Part shown: positions 9,266-20,584 of the stretch, in pieces | How positions within the stretch are numbered: the stretch's first letter is position 1 | Layout of the letters: each line of letters opens with the position of its first letter | Notes under the pieces: model-generated | Told to the model about the DNA's origin: nothing | What the model saw: only the letters and a program-made list of their open reading frames with translations | Databases searched by the model: none | Assembly: GCF_032842945.2 (NCBI RefSeq) | Contig: NZ_CP146606.1 | Location: forward strand, 2,546,501 to 2,610,500 | DNA from: Roseovarius sp. W115 | GTDB taxonomy: Bacteria; Pseudomonadota; Alphaproteobacteria; Rhodobacterales; Rhodobacteraceae | Reading direction: 5' to 3' | Length of the DNA: 64,000 nucleotides | Made by a program: the position numbers and the translations under genes

Positions 9266-9598
9266 ATGCCACGTATCGCAATCGCGCTCGGCGCGGGGGT
9301 GCTTATCGGCGCGATAAGCCCTGCATTGGCAAGTGACGAAAAACAAAAAGAAACCTGCGCTGTGACGGCCGGAATCGTGTCGCAGGCTGTCGCTGAACGT
9401 GCTGGCGGGGCAGATGTCAACGCCGTCAAAGACGGGTTCATGACTGGCGACTCAGCCGTAGCGGAGAAATACCAACCCACTGTCGGACCATTGGTGGATT
9501 GGGTGTACACGCTTGAGGCAGAGGTGATTGCCGAAGATGGCGCCGACAAAACCATCGGCGCGACCTACGAGAAAAGCTGTTTGGGCTACGATCCCTGA
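9266..9598 (+). CDS. Small exported protein of unknown function
   Basis: A 110-residue protein with a clear Sec signal peptide (MPRIAIALGAGVLIGA, probable cleavage after SPALA near residue 22). The mature part is about 88 residues, mainly charged, with two cysteines (CAVTAG near the N-terminus and SCLGYDP near the end) that could form a disulfide. I do not recognise a family. It sits 43 bases after soxG and before dnaG with a weak ribosome site, so linkage to the sarcosine operon is uncertain. It is probably periplasmic. Confidence 0.7.
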   Translation: MPRIAIALGAGVLIGAISPALASDEKQKETCAVTAGIVSQAVAERAGGADVNAVKDGFMTGDSAVAEKYQPTVGPLVDWVYTLEAEVIAEDGADKTIGATYEKSCLGYDP

Positions 9599-9653
9599 GA
9601 ATACTCTGCGGATGCGCCTTGGCGAGCGGCCAGTCTTGCCGCATATATAGTCC

Positions 9654-11591
9654 ATGAGCCTGCCACCCGGATTCCTTGATGAGTTGCGCACTCGCACGTC
9701 GATCGTGCAGGTCGTGGGCCGCAAGGTCATGTGGGACACGCGCAAGTCCAATCAGGGCAAGGGCGATATGTGGGCACCGTGCCCCTTCCATCAGGAAAAA
9801 ACCGCCAGCTTTCACGTCGATGATCGCAAGGGCTATTATTATTGCTTTGGCTGTCATGCCAAGGGCGATGCGATTTCTTTCGTGCGCGAAACCGAGAACG
9901 TCGAGTTCATGGAAGCGGTGCGCATTCTGGCCGGAGAGGCCGGGATGCAAATGCCCGAGCGGGATCCACAAGCGCAGGAAAAGGCAGACAGGCGCACGCA
10001 GCTCGCCGAGGTCATGGAGGCGGCTGTGCGCCACTTCCGGCTGATGCTGAAAGCTGGCGCAGGGGCAGCGGCGCGGGATTACCTTGCGGGCCGGGGGCTG
10101 GACGAGGCCGCGCAAGAGCGCTTTGAGATCGGCTTTGCGCCCGATGCCTGGCAGGGGCTTTGGGACGCGCTGAAGGGCAAGGGCATCGAGGATGACCTGA
10201 TCCTGGGCTGTGGTCTGGCCAAGCCAAGCCAGAAGGGCGGCAAGCCCTATGACACATTCCGGGGGAGGATCATCTATCCAATCCGCGATCCGCGTGGCCG
10301 GTGCATCGCCTTTGGCGGTCGCGCGATGGACCCCAACGACAACGCCAAATACCTCAACAGCCCCGAGACCGAGCTTTTTGACAAATCCCGCACGCTTTAC
10401 AACCATGGGCCTGCGCGTGAAGCGGCAGGCAAGGGCCAGCCTTTGGTCGTGGCCGAGGGGTACATGGATGTCATCGCCCTGGCCCAAGCCGGGTTTGGTG
10501 CAAGCGTCGCCCCTCTGGGCACGGCTGTGACCGAGCATCAGCTTGCCATGCTCTGGCGGATTGCGGATGAGCCGATCATCGCGCTGGATGGGGATACGGC
10601 CGGCCTACGCGCCGCGCACCGGGTGATTGACCTTGCGCTGCCGCTCTTGGAGGCGGGCAAGAGCCTGCGCTTTGCCATCATGCCTGAGGGTAAGGACCCA
10701 GATGATCTCTTGCGGTCTGACGGTGCTGGGGCGGTGCAAAAGCTGCTCGATCAGGCGCTTCCGATGGTGCAGCTTTTGTGGCGCCGCGAAACCGAAGGGC
10801 AGAACTTCGACAGCCCCGAACGCAAGGCCGCCCTCGACAAGGCTTTGCGCGAAAAGATTAAACTCATTCGCGATCCATCCATCCGAAGCCATTATGGACA
10901 GGCGATCAAGGAATTGCGCTGGCAGCTCTTCAATCCCCGCCGTCAGGGTGGGGGTGCGGGCCGCTGGAAGAAACAAGAGCCGGTGCGCGCCAGCACCAAA
11001 TCCTCTTTGCTGGCCGCATCTCGCGAGGAAAATCAAATTGAACTTCGCGAGGCGGTGATCCTGGCCACGCTCATTCGGACACCTTCGATTTTCGAGGAAT
11101 TCGAAAGCGCACTGGAGGGTCTAAGCTGCGCGGCACCGCATCTGTCGCAGATCCGCAGCGTGATGCTTCGCTACGACCCGCATGGGCCTAAGGAACTTTT
11201 TGATCATCTGACCGCTGATTTAGGCGAAGAGGCGGTTGAAAAGCTTCTCACGCTTCCCCATGTCGCTTTGGTGCCCTCCGTGCGTCGCCCGGGGGACATT
11301 GATATTGCGCGTATGACAGTGACCGAAACCCTTGCCAAGCTCGTGACAGAGCAAGGGCTTGCGGCCGAGGTTTCCGAGGCGGAACAGGATCTGGCTGGCG
11401 TGGCGGATGAGGCGGTGACCTGGCGTCTGAGCGAAGCCGCGGAGGCGCGCAACAAGGCTTGGAAAAGCCAGAATGAGGACCGCACCGAGTATGACAAGGG
11501 CGACAATGGCGCCCAGATCAGCCGGTCGGAAAAGGAACGATTTGATGCGCTGCTTGAGCAAATTGGGTTTGGAAAAGCGTCCGATCGGTAA
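9654..11591 (+). CDS. dnaG: DNA primase
   Basis: A 645-residue primase that makes RNA primers at the replication fork. The N-terminal zinc ribbon is CPFH...CFGC (about residues 41-66). The TOPRIM catalytic core includes VVAEGYMDVIAL with its acidic residue and the later DGDTAGLRAA motif. The C-terminal DnaB-interaction region follows and is weakly conserved, as usual. Its neighbour is rpoD, as in the macromolecular synthesis operon of many bacteria, but rpsU is absent and rpoD has its own upstream region, so separate expression is likely. Confidence 0.95.
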   Translation: MSLPPGFLDELRTRTSIVQVVGRKVMWDTRKSNQGKGDMWAPCPFHQEKTASFHVDDRKGYYYCFGCHAKGDAISFVRETENVEFMEAVRILAGEAGMQMPERDPQAQEKADRRTQLAEVMEAAVRHFRLMLKAGAGAAARDYLAGRGLDEAAQERFEIGFAPDAWQGLWDALKGKGIEDDLILGCGLAKPSQKGGKPYDTFRGRIIYPIRDPRGRCIAFGGRAMDPNDNAKYLNSPETELFDKSRTLYNHGPAREAAGKGQPLVVAEGYMDVIALAQAGFGASVAPLGTAVTEHQLAMLWRIADEPIIALDGDTAGLRAAHRVIDLALPLLEAGKSLRFAIMPEGKDPDDLLRSDGAGAVQKLLDQALPMVQLLWRRETEGQNFDSPERKAALDKALREKIKLIRDPSIRSHYGQAIKELRWQLFNPRRQGGGAGRWKKQEPVRASTKSSLLAASREENQIELREAVILATLIRTPSIFEEFESALEGLSCAAPHLSQIRSVMLRYDPHGPKELFDHLTADLGEEAVEKLLTLPHVALVPSVRRPGDIDIARMTVTETLAKLVTEQGLAAEVSEAEQDLAGVADEAVTWRLSEAAEARNKAWKSQNEDRTEYDKGDNGAQISRSEKERFDALLEQIGFGKASDR

Positions 11592-11592
11592 C

Positions 11593-11675
11593 GATTCGCT
11601 AGGATTATTCGAAAAATAAGGGATATCTGATTGCGAATCACTCATTCGCACTATTGATTCGGATTACGCGAATCA
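11593..11675. promoter_or_regulatory. Cluster of GANTC sites in the rpoD upstream region
   Basis: Four GATTCG/CGAATC hexamers (11593, 11634, 11656, 11669) occur within about 80 bases before rpoD. Each contains GANTC, the site methylated by the cell-cycle methyltransferase CcrM in alphaproteobacteria. The last two form a symmetric element, TGATTCG and CGAATCA with a 7-base spacer (11655-11675). This suggests methylation-dependent control of rpoD, which is inference. Confidence 0.5.
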
Positions 11676-11705
11676 CCCTTGCGCAACGGGATGCAGGAGA
11701 GCTGA

Positions 11706-13691
<1,986 letters not shown>

Positions 13692-13718
13692 GGCGCTGTT
13701 GTTGGTTCGGACTTCGGT

Positions 13719-14039
13719 GTGATTACTCCATTTGTTGTAGTCGTTATCTGGTTCCAGATAACATGCAGCGTGTGCGCGCTTTTAATGGCTTGGGACAAAC
13801 GCTGCGCACAAAGGCATAGCTGGCGCGTGTCGGAGAATACATTGTTGACTTGGGCTTTTCTTGGTGGTGCGTTGGGCGGCAAGTATGCTCAATGGGTATG
13901 CAGGCACAAAACGTCCAAAGAGCCATTTCGGTCTTCTCTGAATGCTTTGGTGTGCTGGAACACTATTTTGTATCTGGTCGCTATTGTTCCGCCTTTGAGA
14001 GAACGAGCCTTGTTCGTTCTGGGCAACTTACTGTTTTAA
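13719..14039 (+). CDS. DUF1294 family small membrane protein
   Basis: A 106-residue protein starting at GTG (13719), 27 bases after rpoD. It has an N-terminal hydrophobic helix, the family core DKRCAQRHSWRVSE followed by a Gly-rich hydrophobic helix (TWAFLGGALGG), the basic RHKTSKEPFR motif, and two further hydrophobic stretches. This matches the DUF1294 (YsdA-like) pattern of small inner-membrane proteins of unknown role. Base composition is lower in GC than the flanking housekeeping genes, which may mark later acquisition. Confidence 0.75.
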   Translation: MITPFVVVVIWFQITCSVCALLMAWDKRCAQRHSWRVSENTLLTWAFLGGALGGKYAQWVCRHKTSKEPFRSSLNALVCWNTILYLVAIVPPLRERALFVLGNLLF

Positions 14040-14094
14040 ACGTACGCTTGGATGAGTTGGAATTCTGCGTTCGGGTAAAATGAGAAAGTGCCCC

Positions 14095-14517
14095 ATGCCC
14101 CAAACCACCTTCACGATCTCAACCCACGGCCAGGGTCTTTATGAATTCACCCGCGAGGTGACAGGCTGGGTGGCGGAGCAGGGGATTTCCACCGGCCTGC
14201 TCACCCTCTTCATCCGTCACACCTCGGCGAGCCTGCTTATTCAGGAAAACGCCGATCCTGAGGTGCAGACCGATCTGCGGAATTACTTTTCCCGACTGGT
14301 ACCGCCCACCACAGATCCTAGCATGTCTTACCTCACCCACACCTATGAAGGCCCCGATGATATGCCTGCGCATATCAAGGCGGCGATGATGCCGGTGAGC
14401 CTTAGTATTCCGGTGGTAGACGGGCGTCTGACCTTGGGTACATGGCAGGGGGTTTACCTTTTTGAGCACCGCGACAGGCCGCATTCACGTGAGATTGCCG
14501 CGCATTTATGCCCCTGA
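14095..14517 (+). CDS. yjbQ: YjbQ family protein (UPF0047)
   Basis: A 140-residue protein starting MPQTTFTISTHGQG. It carries the family hallmarks FIRHTSASLLIQENADP, with conserved His and Asp/Glu residues, and GTWQGVYLFEHRD near the C-terminus. Family knowledge: YjbQ proteins form trimers and have a weak thiamine-phosphate synthase activity; their physiological role is unclear. The ATG at 14095 is preferred over one 15 bases earlier because it gives the standard N-terminus. A hairpin follows at 14528-14549. Confidence 0.88.
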   Translation: MPQTTFTISTHGQGLYEFTREVTGWVAEQGISTGLLTLFIRHTSASLLIQENADPEVQTDLRNYFSRLVPPTTDPSMSYLTHTYEGPDDMPAHIKAAMMPVSLSIPVVDGRLTLGTWQGVYLFEHRDRPHSREIAAHLCP

Positions 14518-14527
14518 CATGACCAAA

Positions 14528-14549
14528 AAACCGCAACATGCAGCGGTTT
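14528..14549 (+). terminator. Weak hairpin terminator after yjbQ
   Basis: AAACCGC (14528-14534) pairs with GCGGTTT (14543-14549) around an 8-base loop, 11 bases after the yjbQ stop. The A-rich run on the 5' side and broken T-run on the 3' side make it a moderate terminator at best. Confidence 0.5.
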
Positions 14550-14654
14550 CATTTCCCCTCTACCCAAAACTTTGCGGACGCCCTATAGTCACGGTAGATA
14601 CTTGGGCAGCAGACCCATGATCAACAGAGGCAGAGAAGAAAAGGGGAACGGCCG

Positions 14655-15125
14655 ATGCGCTGCCCGTTTTGCGGAAATATTGACACTCAGGTAAAGGATT
14701 CGCGGCCTGCGGAGGATCACGTTTCGATCCGGCGGCGGCGGTTTTGTCCGGCCTGCGGGGGACGGTTCACCACCTATGAGCGCGTACAGCTGCGTGACCT
14801 GGTGGTGGTTAAATCCAATGGACGCCGTGAGGATTTTGACCGCGACAAGCTGGAACGCTCGATCCGCATCGCGCTGCAGAAGCGCCCGGTGGAACCTGAA
14901 CGTGTCGAGCAAATGATCTCGGGCATCGTCCGGCGATTGGAGTCGCTGGGTGAGACGGACATCCCGTCAAAGACCGTGGGCGAGATCGTCATGGAAAGCC
15001 TGGCGCGGATCGATACAGTGGCTTATGTGAGATTTGCCAGTGTTTACAAGAACTTCCAGGCCGCAGATGATTTCGACAAGTTCGTTAGCGAACTGCGTCC
15101 GAACACCGCTCCAGAGGAAACTTAG
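14655..15125 (+). CDS. nrdR: Transcriptional repressor NrdR
   Basis: A 156-residue regulator of ribonucleotide reductase genes. The N-terminal zinc ribbon has CPFC (Cys3, Cys6) and CPAC; it is followed by an ATP-cone domain (about residues 49-139) that senses ATP/dATP. Length and motifs match the family. GGGGAACGG lies just before the ATG. The ribD start codon lies five bases after the stop, so nrdR and ribD are probably one transcript, a common pairing in alphaproteobacteria. Confidence 0.95.
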   Translation: MRCPFCGNIDTQVKDSRPAEDHVSIRRRRFCPACGGRFTTYERVQLRDLVVVKSNGRREDFDRDKLERSIRIALQKRPVEPERVEQMISGIVRRLESLGETDIPSKTVGEIVMESLARIDTVAYVRFASVYKNFQAADDFDKFVSELRPNTAPEET

Positions 15126-15130
15126 GTCAC

Positions 15131-16237
15131 GTGCACGAGGCCGACATCCGGTTTCTAAAGCTGGCTCTGGCGCTCGCGCGTCAGGGTACCGGCACATGTT
15201 GGCCCAATCCAAGTGTCGGCTGTGTGATCGTCAAAGACGGGCGCATCGTAGGCCGTGGGCGCACTGCGCCCGGAGGACGACCTCATGCTGAGCGGGCGGC
15301 GCTAGATCAGGCTGGCACTGCGACGCGCGGTGCCACGGCCTATGTCAGCCTTGAACCCTGTTGCCACCATGGTCAAACACCGCCTTGTGCAGATGCGCTG
15401 ATTGAAGCCGGCATCGCGCGCGTCGTGGTGCCTATTGTAGATCCGCACCCGAACGTATCCGGGGGTGGGTTTGAGGCTCTGCGCACTGCCGGGCTCATTG
15501 TCGAAACCGGTCTTTTGGCGCAAGAGGCGGAAGACGTATTATCAGGCTTCCTGACGCGGGTGCGTCTTGGGCGACCTTGGGTAACGCTCAAGCTTGCCAC
15601 GTCGTTTGACGGTCGGATTGCAACTGCAAGCGGGCACAGCCAATGGATCACGGGGCCAGAGGCAAGACGGTGGGTGCATGCCATGCGCGCGCGCCACGAC
15701 GCCGTGATGGTGGGGGCGGGCACGGTACGGGCCGATGACCCATCCCTGACCGTGCGAGACCTCGGCGTGACACATCAACCGGTGCGGATCGCTGTGTCGC
15801 GCCGTCTCGACCTGCCCCTGATGAGCAACCTGGCGCGCACAGCGCGTGACGTGCCGGTCTGGCTGTGCCACGGACCGGATGCAGATGCCTCGCTGGTCGA
15901 GGCATGGAATGGCGTCGGGGCAGAACTTTTGACTTGTCAATTGACCGGCAGACAGCTCAATCTGACATCAGTTTTGATGGAGCTTGGCCAAAAAGGGCTG
16001 ACGCGCGTGTTCTGCGAAGGGGGCGGCGCATTGGCCGCCTCACTTCTGGCCGAGGGGCTGGTGGACGAATTGGTGGGCTTCACCGCAGGCCTTGCCATCG
16101 GGGCTGAAGGACGGCCCGGCGTGGGGGCGCTGGGACTGGATCGGCTGGACAATGGACGACGCTTTCGATTGGTGGAAAGCCGTGCTGTTGGCAGTGATGT
16201 CATGCATCGCTGGGTCGCCCAACACGAGAGCGAATAG
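15131..16237 (+). CDS. ribD: Riboflavin biosynthesis bifunctional deaminase/reductase RibD
   Basis: A 368-residue bifunctional enzyme. The N-terminal deaminase domain has the zinc motif HAE (HAERAALDQ) and EPCCHHGQTPPC; the C-terminal reductase domain (from about residue 150) reduces the ribosyl side chain. It begins at a GTG five bases after nrdR. In many relatives the next gene is ribE; here an exported protein and a minus-strand capsule locus separate them (ribE starts at 22043). Confidence 0.95.
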   Translation: MHEADIRFLKLALALARQGTGTCWPNPSVGCVIVKDGRIVGRGRTAPGGRPHAERAALDQAGTATRGATAYVSLEPCCHHGQTPPCADALIEAGIARVVVPIVDPHPNVSGGGFEALRTAGLIVETGLLAQEAEDVLSGFLTRVRLGRPWVTLKLATSFDGRIATASGHSQWITGPEARRWVHAMRARHDAVMVGAGTVRADDPSLTVRDLGVTHQPVRIAVSRRLDLPLMSNLARTARDVPVWLCHGPDADASLVEAWNGVGAELLTCQLTGRQLNLTSVLMELGQKGLTRVFCEGGGALAASLLAEGLVDELVGFTAGLAIGAEGRPGVGALGLDRLDNGRRFRLVESRAVGSDVMHRWVAQHESE

Positions 16238-16248
16238 GGAACGGAAAA

Positions 16249-17292
16249 ATGAGGGTTTTGCGCGCATTGCTCCTTGCTGGCTTACTGGCAGGACCGGTCC
16301 TATTGGGTGTCTCGGCACCGGCCACCGCGCAGACCAGCTTCAACGAGGCGGTTGAACTTTGGTTGCAGGGCAATGACCGTGACAGCCTGCCGGCACTCGC
16401 AGTTTTGGCACAGGCCGGAGACAGAAACGCACGCATTTTGCTGGCCCGAATCGAAACATTCGATCGGGGCCCATCCCCGTTTCGCTTTTCGCTCAGCGGG
16501 GCAGAGCGGCGTGCGCTTTTCCGGCAGGTGCCGCCGAATGAAATCTTCGGCAAGAGCTGGCTTAAAGTTGAGGCCGAGCGCGGCAACAAATTGGCAGAGA
16601 GATTTTTGAAATCACGCCACCCCACGCCGGATCTGGGTCTGATCAAGGACCTCTGGGATGCTGGAGAAGGGCAGGCGACGGACTATCCAACACGCGTTAT
16701 CGCACTTTACGGAAATGCCGAACAAAAACAGGCCTTGCTGGAAAGCGGGCTTGTTACGGATAGCCTTGCCCCGTTTCTCGAATATTTATCCGGCGAACCT
16801 GAGCCGCGTGGTGATGGTTTGGCGGCACTTCGGTTGATTACAGGGGAAAGTAAAACCGACATCAACCCCGGCAATCCACAAGCCTTTGGCATGGCAGGTT
16901 TTCTTGCATTGGGGTTTGGCTTTGGCGACGCGTCGCCTGACAATGCATATCGCGAAGACGTGGAAAAATGGGTTTTGGAGAACTCGGCAACCAGACCGAT
17001 TGCTGACTTGTGCAACGAGGCATGTTCACAAGAGGCTGGCGCTTGCGCCTATGCATTCCTTGCGCTCTCAGGCGGCTATTTTGAAGTCATTCGTCTGGAC
17101 ACCCCCTATCAATCACTTATCTCGCAGCAGCAGTTTCTGGAAAGTCCCCGGGCGCGCATCATGACGTTGCGCCGCGTGGCCTTGGCGCGGGTTGAGGCGA
17201 ACACGCGTGCGCTGGCCACAACTGAGCAGATTGCAGAAATTTCGTCTTGCGCGGCGGATTTGGTGGCGGCGGAACGTGCGCTTTACAAGTGA
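16249..17292 (+). CDS. Exported protein of unknown function with helical repeats
   Basis: A 347-residue protein with a signal peptide (hydrophobic residues about 5-24, probable cleavage after ATAQ at 28). The mature part is rich in short Ala/Leu/Arg helices (for example LPALAVLAQAGDRNARILLARIE), which looks like weak Sel1/TPR-type repeats, though no canonical repeat is certain. Four cysteines cluster in the C-terminal third (CNEACSQEAGACAY and CAAD). It starts 11 bases after ribD and is probably co-transcribed. It ends nine bases before the end of convergent kpsC. Confidence 0.7.
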   Translation: MRVLRALLLAGLLAGPVLLGVSAPATAQTSFNEAVELWLQGNDRDSLPALAVLAQAGDRNARILLARIETFDRGPSPFRFSLSGAERRALFRQVPPNEIFGKSWLKVEAERGNKLAERFLKSRHPTPDLGLIKDLWDAGEGQATDYPTRVIALYGNAEQKQALLESGLVTDSLAPFLEYLSGEPEPRGDGLAALRLITGESKTDINPGNPQAFGMAGFLALGFGFGDASPDNAYREDVEKWVLENSATRPIADLCNEACSQEAGACAYAFLALSGGYFEVIRLDTPYQSLISQQQFLESPRARIMTLRRVALARVEANTRALATTEQIAEISSCAADLVAAERALYK

Positions 17293-17301
17293 CGCCCAAG
17301 A

Positions 17302-19340
17302 TCAGCGCCACAGCCCCGCATAGGTCGCAAACACACCTTGCAGCTTTGACAAAAGCCGGTTGGCTGCGCCGGGATGCGGGATGTCACCTTTGGCGAGTCG
17401 ATCCAGCACAATCTCAACCGGGCAGGCCTGATCCGTGACCGGATCAAAGTAGCGCGGATAGTCGATGAGGGCCGCATGCACGAGCCCATGCAGATGGGGT
17501 CGCGCGCTGCGACGGGCAGGGACGTCACCTAGATCATTCGTCAGCCCCCAACCGGCATAGAAGGGTGCACCGGTGGTTGTAACCGGGACCCCTCTGAGCA
17601 ACGCTTCGAACCCCATAAGCGACGTCATGGTCCAGACCTCCTGAACCTCTTTCAGAACCGTATCCGGGTCGGTCTTGGCTAAAGAAACGGCTCCAAGCTC
17701 ATCAAGTGAGGCTTGTGGCACCTGCCCATCCCGCAGCCCTGCCTCGACATCTGGGTGAGGTTTGTAGAGCACGACGGCATCAGGATTGTCGGCACGTACC
17801 CTTTGCAGCAGAGCAAGATTGGTGTTGATGTCACCGGCCCCCTTGAGGATCGACGCATCATCTTCGACTTGGCCGGGCACCAGAATACGGTGTCCTTCAG
17901 GCAGGTCCGGCGCATCGCCAGAGAGATTGTATTTGCTCAGACCCAACGCGCGAATCTGCGCAATCAATTGTTCTGCGCGGCGCTCCTGATCCGGGCGCAG
18001 CTCTGCGCGCTTGGCAATCCAGTGTTCCAGGCGGCTTTCGCTGGAAGGATCATAGTAAATCCCAAGGTCATCGCAGACCAACGATAAGGCGGGGACAAGT
18101 TCCGCGCCTAACCCGCGGGAGCGCAGAAATCCGTCTTCTACGCGGGTGGCCTCTGGGACCGCGTCCGCTTGGCTGGCCCAGACCATATGAGCGCGACCTG
18201 TGGTAGAAGCTTTGCGTGAGGCGCGTTCTGCATCATTTTGAAATATAATGCTCTTTTGTGATCCAAAAAACGCTGCAATGGCTTGCGTTTCCACAATCGC
18301 ATACCTGTTGCAACCCACCCCTCCTGGTCCTCACGCCAAGCTCTCGTTCGGGCTTCCAGCGTTGCCAGCACATCCTCCAACTCGCACAGACGGTCCCGAT
18401 ACGGATCGTACCAAATCGGATAGAGGATCATCGCAGCGGCAAAGAGTTGTGCTTTGCTCAGGTTTCGACCGCGTCGGGCCAGTTCCAGAGGGTGACGATC
18501 CTCTGTCAGCCCCCAGCCTGCATAAAACGGCTGCCCAAAGACACGCGGTTTGTGGTCGGCGTAAATTGCCTCAAAACCGAGCTGAGAAGACACGGTGTAG
18601 ACGCCAATGGCCCCTTCAAAGAGCGTCCAGGGACTGATCGGGTCTGAGAAAAGCGAAATCCGGTCCGTTTCGTCGTCCTTGCTGAAGTAACCCGGACGAT
18701 GACCTGCCAGTGTCTCGGGATGGGTCTTGATCAGGACGCGTGCGCCCGGATGATCTTCTTGCGCGCAAAACAGCATTTCGCGGAATGAATTTGCATCGGC
18801 CCTGCCATGCGCAACAGAGGCATCACCATGGGTCTGATCGATCACAAGCACATAACCCGGCTCGGGTGCAGGGGTATCCAGCGCAAAGCCGCTGTATTTC
18901 GTCAGATGCGCTTCTTGCAGCCGGGTAATGGCGGCGCGTGCTCGGTTCATCAGCGCGGTGTCATCCAGAGGATGGCTGGCCAGAAGGGTTTCCAGATCAG
19001 AAGGCCCCGAACAGTCAAAATGCACGCCGGTATGGTCGATGTTGAGGCCCAGCGGCGGCTCGCCGTCGCGGCCGGGGTGCAAGGATCGCAAAAATGCGTC
19101 TTCCACCCGGATCAGCGCCGCGCCGGTGGCTTCGGCCACAGCCTCGCCGCGCCGGGCATAAGGTGAACGGCCCCAAACGGCGATCTGGTCCTCGGGCCCT
19201 GGTTTGCCAAGCTGCAAGGGCAACCCGGCGAGTTCCATGATCCGGCGGATTTGCTTTTGGCGCAGAAAACCTGCGTTAAAATAGACAACCCGCCCAGGCC
19301 TTGCGTCTTGGGCGGGGTCTTGGATGTCTGGTTGTGGCAT
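17302..19340 (-). pseudogene. kpsC: kpsC, capsule initiation glycosyltransferase, frame broken once
   Basis: KpsC adds beta-Kdo residues to the lipid anchor of exported capsules. Two tandem glycosyltransferase halves lie in different frames. The N-terminal half (19340 to about 18265) has RVEDAFLRS and FGQPFYAGWGLTEDR; the C-terminal half (about 18264 to 17302) has RVEDGFLRS and TGAPFYAGWGLTNDL. The frame changes at a run of six A's (T's on the coding strand, 18265-18270); one added T gives QRFFGSQKSIIFQNDAERA and a protein of about 679 residues, the family size. Without it, the first frame stops at 18138. The start at 19340 shares a base with the preceding stop (TAATG). Real mutation, sequence error and -1 frameshifting are all possible. 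Confidence 0.85.
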
Positions 19341-20488
19341 TAGTTGCCGCTGAGCGTATCGCCTGCGGTCGAGACAGATCCCACAGCGCCCAACGTACCT
19401 GTCAATGCGCTGATCACCTTGCTCCATTGGGTGAATGGCGCTTCTGTCACGTAAAGCGTGTCCTCGTCGCGAATGGCAAAGTCACGCGCCATGAAAAGCC
19501 CGTTCGGTTGTGTCAGATCAAGCACATAAACCACACGCTGCGCCCCGATCAGATCGGTCCGGCCCAGCACCTGATTGGCGATCTCGGCAGGCTCGTTGCG
19601 CATCACGAAGACACCGGTGGGATCAGCCGTGTTGGTGTTCAGACCACCCACCTGTGCCAGTGCTTCCACGGCGGATATGGTAGGAGACGGGAAGGGCAGG
19701 CGGGCCTGACCTCCTGTGGCCCCCAAAGCGGTAAAGGCGCGGGTGTCTTCTTCGACAAGAATGCGGTCGCCATCGCGCAGGGCGATGTCGAAATTAGGAT
19801 GGTTGAACAGATCCTGGAACCACACTTTGGAGCGCATATTGCCCCGAATAACAGTGACTTGCGCGATCTCAGGCTGGATTGTCACGCCACCGGCATTGGC
19901 CAGCATGGTCGACAAGGTCCGCGTCGGGCGCTCGATGGGGTAAACCCCCTGACCGCCCACAGAACCAATCAGAGACACGGATGCCCCATCACCTGCAAGG
20001 CGGCGCACCTCGACCTGCGGATCGGGTGTCTGCTCATCCAGCTTTGAGGTAATCACACGGCGAATGGCCTCGGGCGTGTTGCCTGCCGCGCGAATGCGCC
20101 CGGCATAGGGCACAAAGATAAAGCCCGCACCATCCACCTGCACCTCTTGCAGGACAGTCTGGTTCACACCTTCTCCAGCCAGAAGACCGTCATCGACGTT
20201 TTCCCAGATCGTCAGGCCCAGCGTATCGCCGGGCCGAATTGTGTCAGAGCCGACAAGACCTGCATTTTTGAACTCATCCGAAAAGCCCAGTGTTGGCTGC
20301 ACAGCGGTGGCTCGTGTCACCCGGTCATTTACGCTCACAACAAAGGCGTCGCCGGATTGCTGCACCGAGCCTGCAAAGATTTCGCTCTTGTTTGGGCCAG
20401 AGCGGGGCAAGACGCCACAGGACGCCACGGTGCTCGCCACAAGCACAATAGCGACGGACTTCGCCCATCGTTTGGATTGGATTTTCAC
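19340..20488 (-). CDS. Outer-membrane polysaccharide export (OPX, Wza/KpsD-like) lipoprotein
   Basis: A 382-residue protein with a lipoprotein signal (basic start, hydrophobic helix, lipobox TVASC near residue 24). It has a polysaccharide export domain (IRPGDTLGLTIWEN and the following strand region, about 80-170) and repeated SLBB-type domains (SVGGQGVYPIERPTRTLSTML and a second copy later). Family knowledge: such proteins form the outer-membrane gate for capsule or exopolysaccharide. The start is GTG at 20488 with GAGGAGA upstream. It lies between kpsS and kpsC, and its stop overlaps the kpsC start. The inner-membrane partners (KpsE, KpsM, KpsT) are not in this window. Confidence 0.88.
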   Translation of the reverse strand: MKIQSKRWAKSVAIVLVASTVASCGVLPRSGPNKSEIFAGSVQQSGDAFVVSVNDRVTRATAVQPTLGFSDEFKNAGLVGSDTIRPGDTLGLTIWENVDDGLLAGEGVNQTVLQEVQVDGAGFIFVPYAGRIRAAGNTPEAIRRVITSKLDEQTPDPQVEVRRLAGDGASVSLIGSVGGQGVYPIERPTRTLSTMLANAGGVTIQPEIAQVTVIRGNMRSKVWFQDLFNHPNFDIALRDGDRILVEEDTRAFTALGATGGQARLPFPSPTISAVEALAQVGGLNTNTADPTGVFVMRNEPAEIANQVLGRTDLIGAQRVVYVLDLTQPNGLFMARDFAIRDEDTLYVTEAPFTQWSKVISALTGTLGAVGSVSTAGDTLSGN

Positions 20489-20584
20489 TGCCCGGTCTCC
20501 TCGACCTGTTTTTTTACTGCCTCAGTATTTTCGCCTAAGGTAATGGGGTCTTTTGAAAAAATCCAGCCTGTGCCGCTGCGTCGG

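Noticed and set aside
20489-20584. JUMPstart/ops element in the capsule operon
   Set aside because: No match to the ops core (GGCGGTAG) was found in the gap before the OPX gene.
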